A stretch of 64,000 bases of DNA from positions 4,464,001-4,528,000 of the forward strand of contig CM082587.2 in NCBI GenBank assembly GCA_040954595.2. Reading direction: 5' to 3'. Positions 63,007 through 64,000 of the stretch are shown piece after piece (the first letter of the stretch is position 1; the number at the start of each line of letters is the position of its first letter). The position numbers were made by a program, and so were the translations under genes. Source of the stretch: Balanoglossus misakiensis (taxonomy: Eukaryota; Hemichordata). The notes beneath the pieces are model-generated. The model did not search any database, had not been told where the DNA came from, and saw only the letters and a program-made list of their open reading frames with translations.

Positions 63007-64000
63007 AGTCTGCATTATTTTAGGGATTGTAAGGAGACAGTAAAAAAAGTTTTTATTTTATCACATTATTTATTTGAAGTCAATGCAGGAATATTGACTG
63101 ACAAGGATTGTAATTTTATCGCAAGCAAAATTTCTAAAAAGTTGTGTGTTATGTCACTCTTCCAACCCCTGTTTGCCTTCACTGTAAACAATGGAATAGT
63201 CCATTCACTGGTACTAAGTGCAGTGGGTGGATCTTCCCAAAGTGAATGGCAGGGTGGCGGTCGAGGAAGTGTGAAGTAGGGTGAGTGTATTTCTAGCTTA
63301 ACCGGTGTAAATTCAGCTGTACGATGATGTTTACATTTTCAAGCACCATGGCAACTGGAAATAGATCACACTAAACAGAATGGTAGCCATGCTGTCAACT
63401 TAAAAAAAAACTTCCTTTAAACATTAATACATCTTACACCTATATGACAGATCAATTTAACGAGAAAGTGCAAATATATGACATTATTTACAGAAATTCT
63501 GAAGATAATTTAAGTTTCTGGTGTTAAGTTGCCAACGTAATAAATTTCACAAAGTGACAAAATCTCCCTCTATGGGGGATTGTTAATTAATTTTTAAGGC
63601 CCTCCCAAAAGAGCCTTGTATTCCTTTAATTTGTCAAAAATATCTGATACATTTTGTCATCAAGCTGGCTTGATGGTTGTTGTCGTGGAAACACTAGTCA
63701 CATTTCAAAAGGGGAGTGGAACTTCACCAGCTGACATCACACTTTAAATAAAAGGTAATATTTCATTGGCTAAATCTTCTTTGCATGCCAAGACAGCAGG
63801 GTCACATCACCAATCAGCAGTCACATTACAGCAGATGTGTTCTATCACATAGCATTATAAAATATTGTGTTATTGACAGAATGACTACATTCAAAATGCG
63901 CGAGCGTATTCTTTGCAGATTTTCCAATGCATCAAAACAAGCTGAAACACTGAAATGCAATGCTATTGGCTGAAGGAGGGTACATTGTTGGTAATCTTCT

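Larger units (their letters stand above)
61245..64000. other. RGS 3' UTR and downstream flank
   Basis: The 3' UTR starts directly after the TAG and probably ends near one of the listed AATAAA signals. Beyond about 61.6 kb there is AT-rich non-coding DNA with a TG tract at 62987. No further gene is recognised on either strand; minus-strand frames such as 62084-62362 are short and match nothing known to me. Confidence 0.6.

Overview
The window looks like nuclear DNA of an invertebrate animal. Non-coding sequence is long and AT-leaning, introns are GT-AG and up to several kb, simple repeats are scattered, and there are no operons or bacterial gene spacing. The clearest gene has the domain and intron layout of an animal regulator of G-protein signalling (RGS). 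A marine invertebrate, perhaps a non-vertebrate deuterostome or lophotrochozoan, is my guess. The sequence alone does not fix the phylum.

Layout. Positions 1-17640 hold no convincing gene; they contain a 22-bp minisatellite, a diverged 100-bp tandem duplication, a small CpG-dense patch near 9.3 kb and one possible 24-nt microexon at 10041. Positions 17677-19191 (+) are a complete single-exon gene for a 504-residue, membrane-anchored SGNH/GDSL-type hydrolase-like protein. From 19192 to 52630 no large coding region is seen. That stretch holds AT-rich tracts, microsatellites, part of a dispersed repeat, candidate regulatory motifs (two X-boxes, CRE palindromes) and one possible 21-nt microexon at 40085.

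From 52631 to 61244 (+) five exons encode the C-terminal 466 residues of an RGS protein of the R4/RGS3 type. In order these are a Ser-rich, apparently disordered region with repeated SSPE and LFP motifs, an acidic then basic linker, the AKDMK amphipathic-helix segment, and a full RGS domain with the intron positions expected of R4-family genes. All five exons join in frame. The N-terminal coding start is not identified and may lie upstream of the window. Positions 61245-64000 are 3' UTR and downstream flank.

Functionally, the RGS protein should speed GTP hydrolysis on Gi/Gq-type alpha subunits at the plasma membrane. The SGNH protein should act in the lumen of the secretory pathway, perhaps on an acylated glycan. 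No link between them is visible except that both are on the + strand. If the 10041 microexon belongs to the RGS gene, the SGNH gene is nested inside an RGS intron. No CRISPR array, rRNA, tRNA, transposase or reverse transcriptase was recognised.
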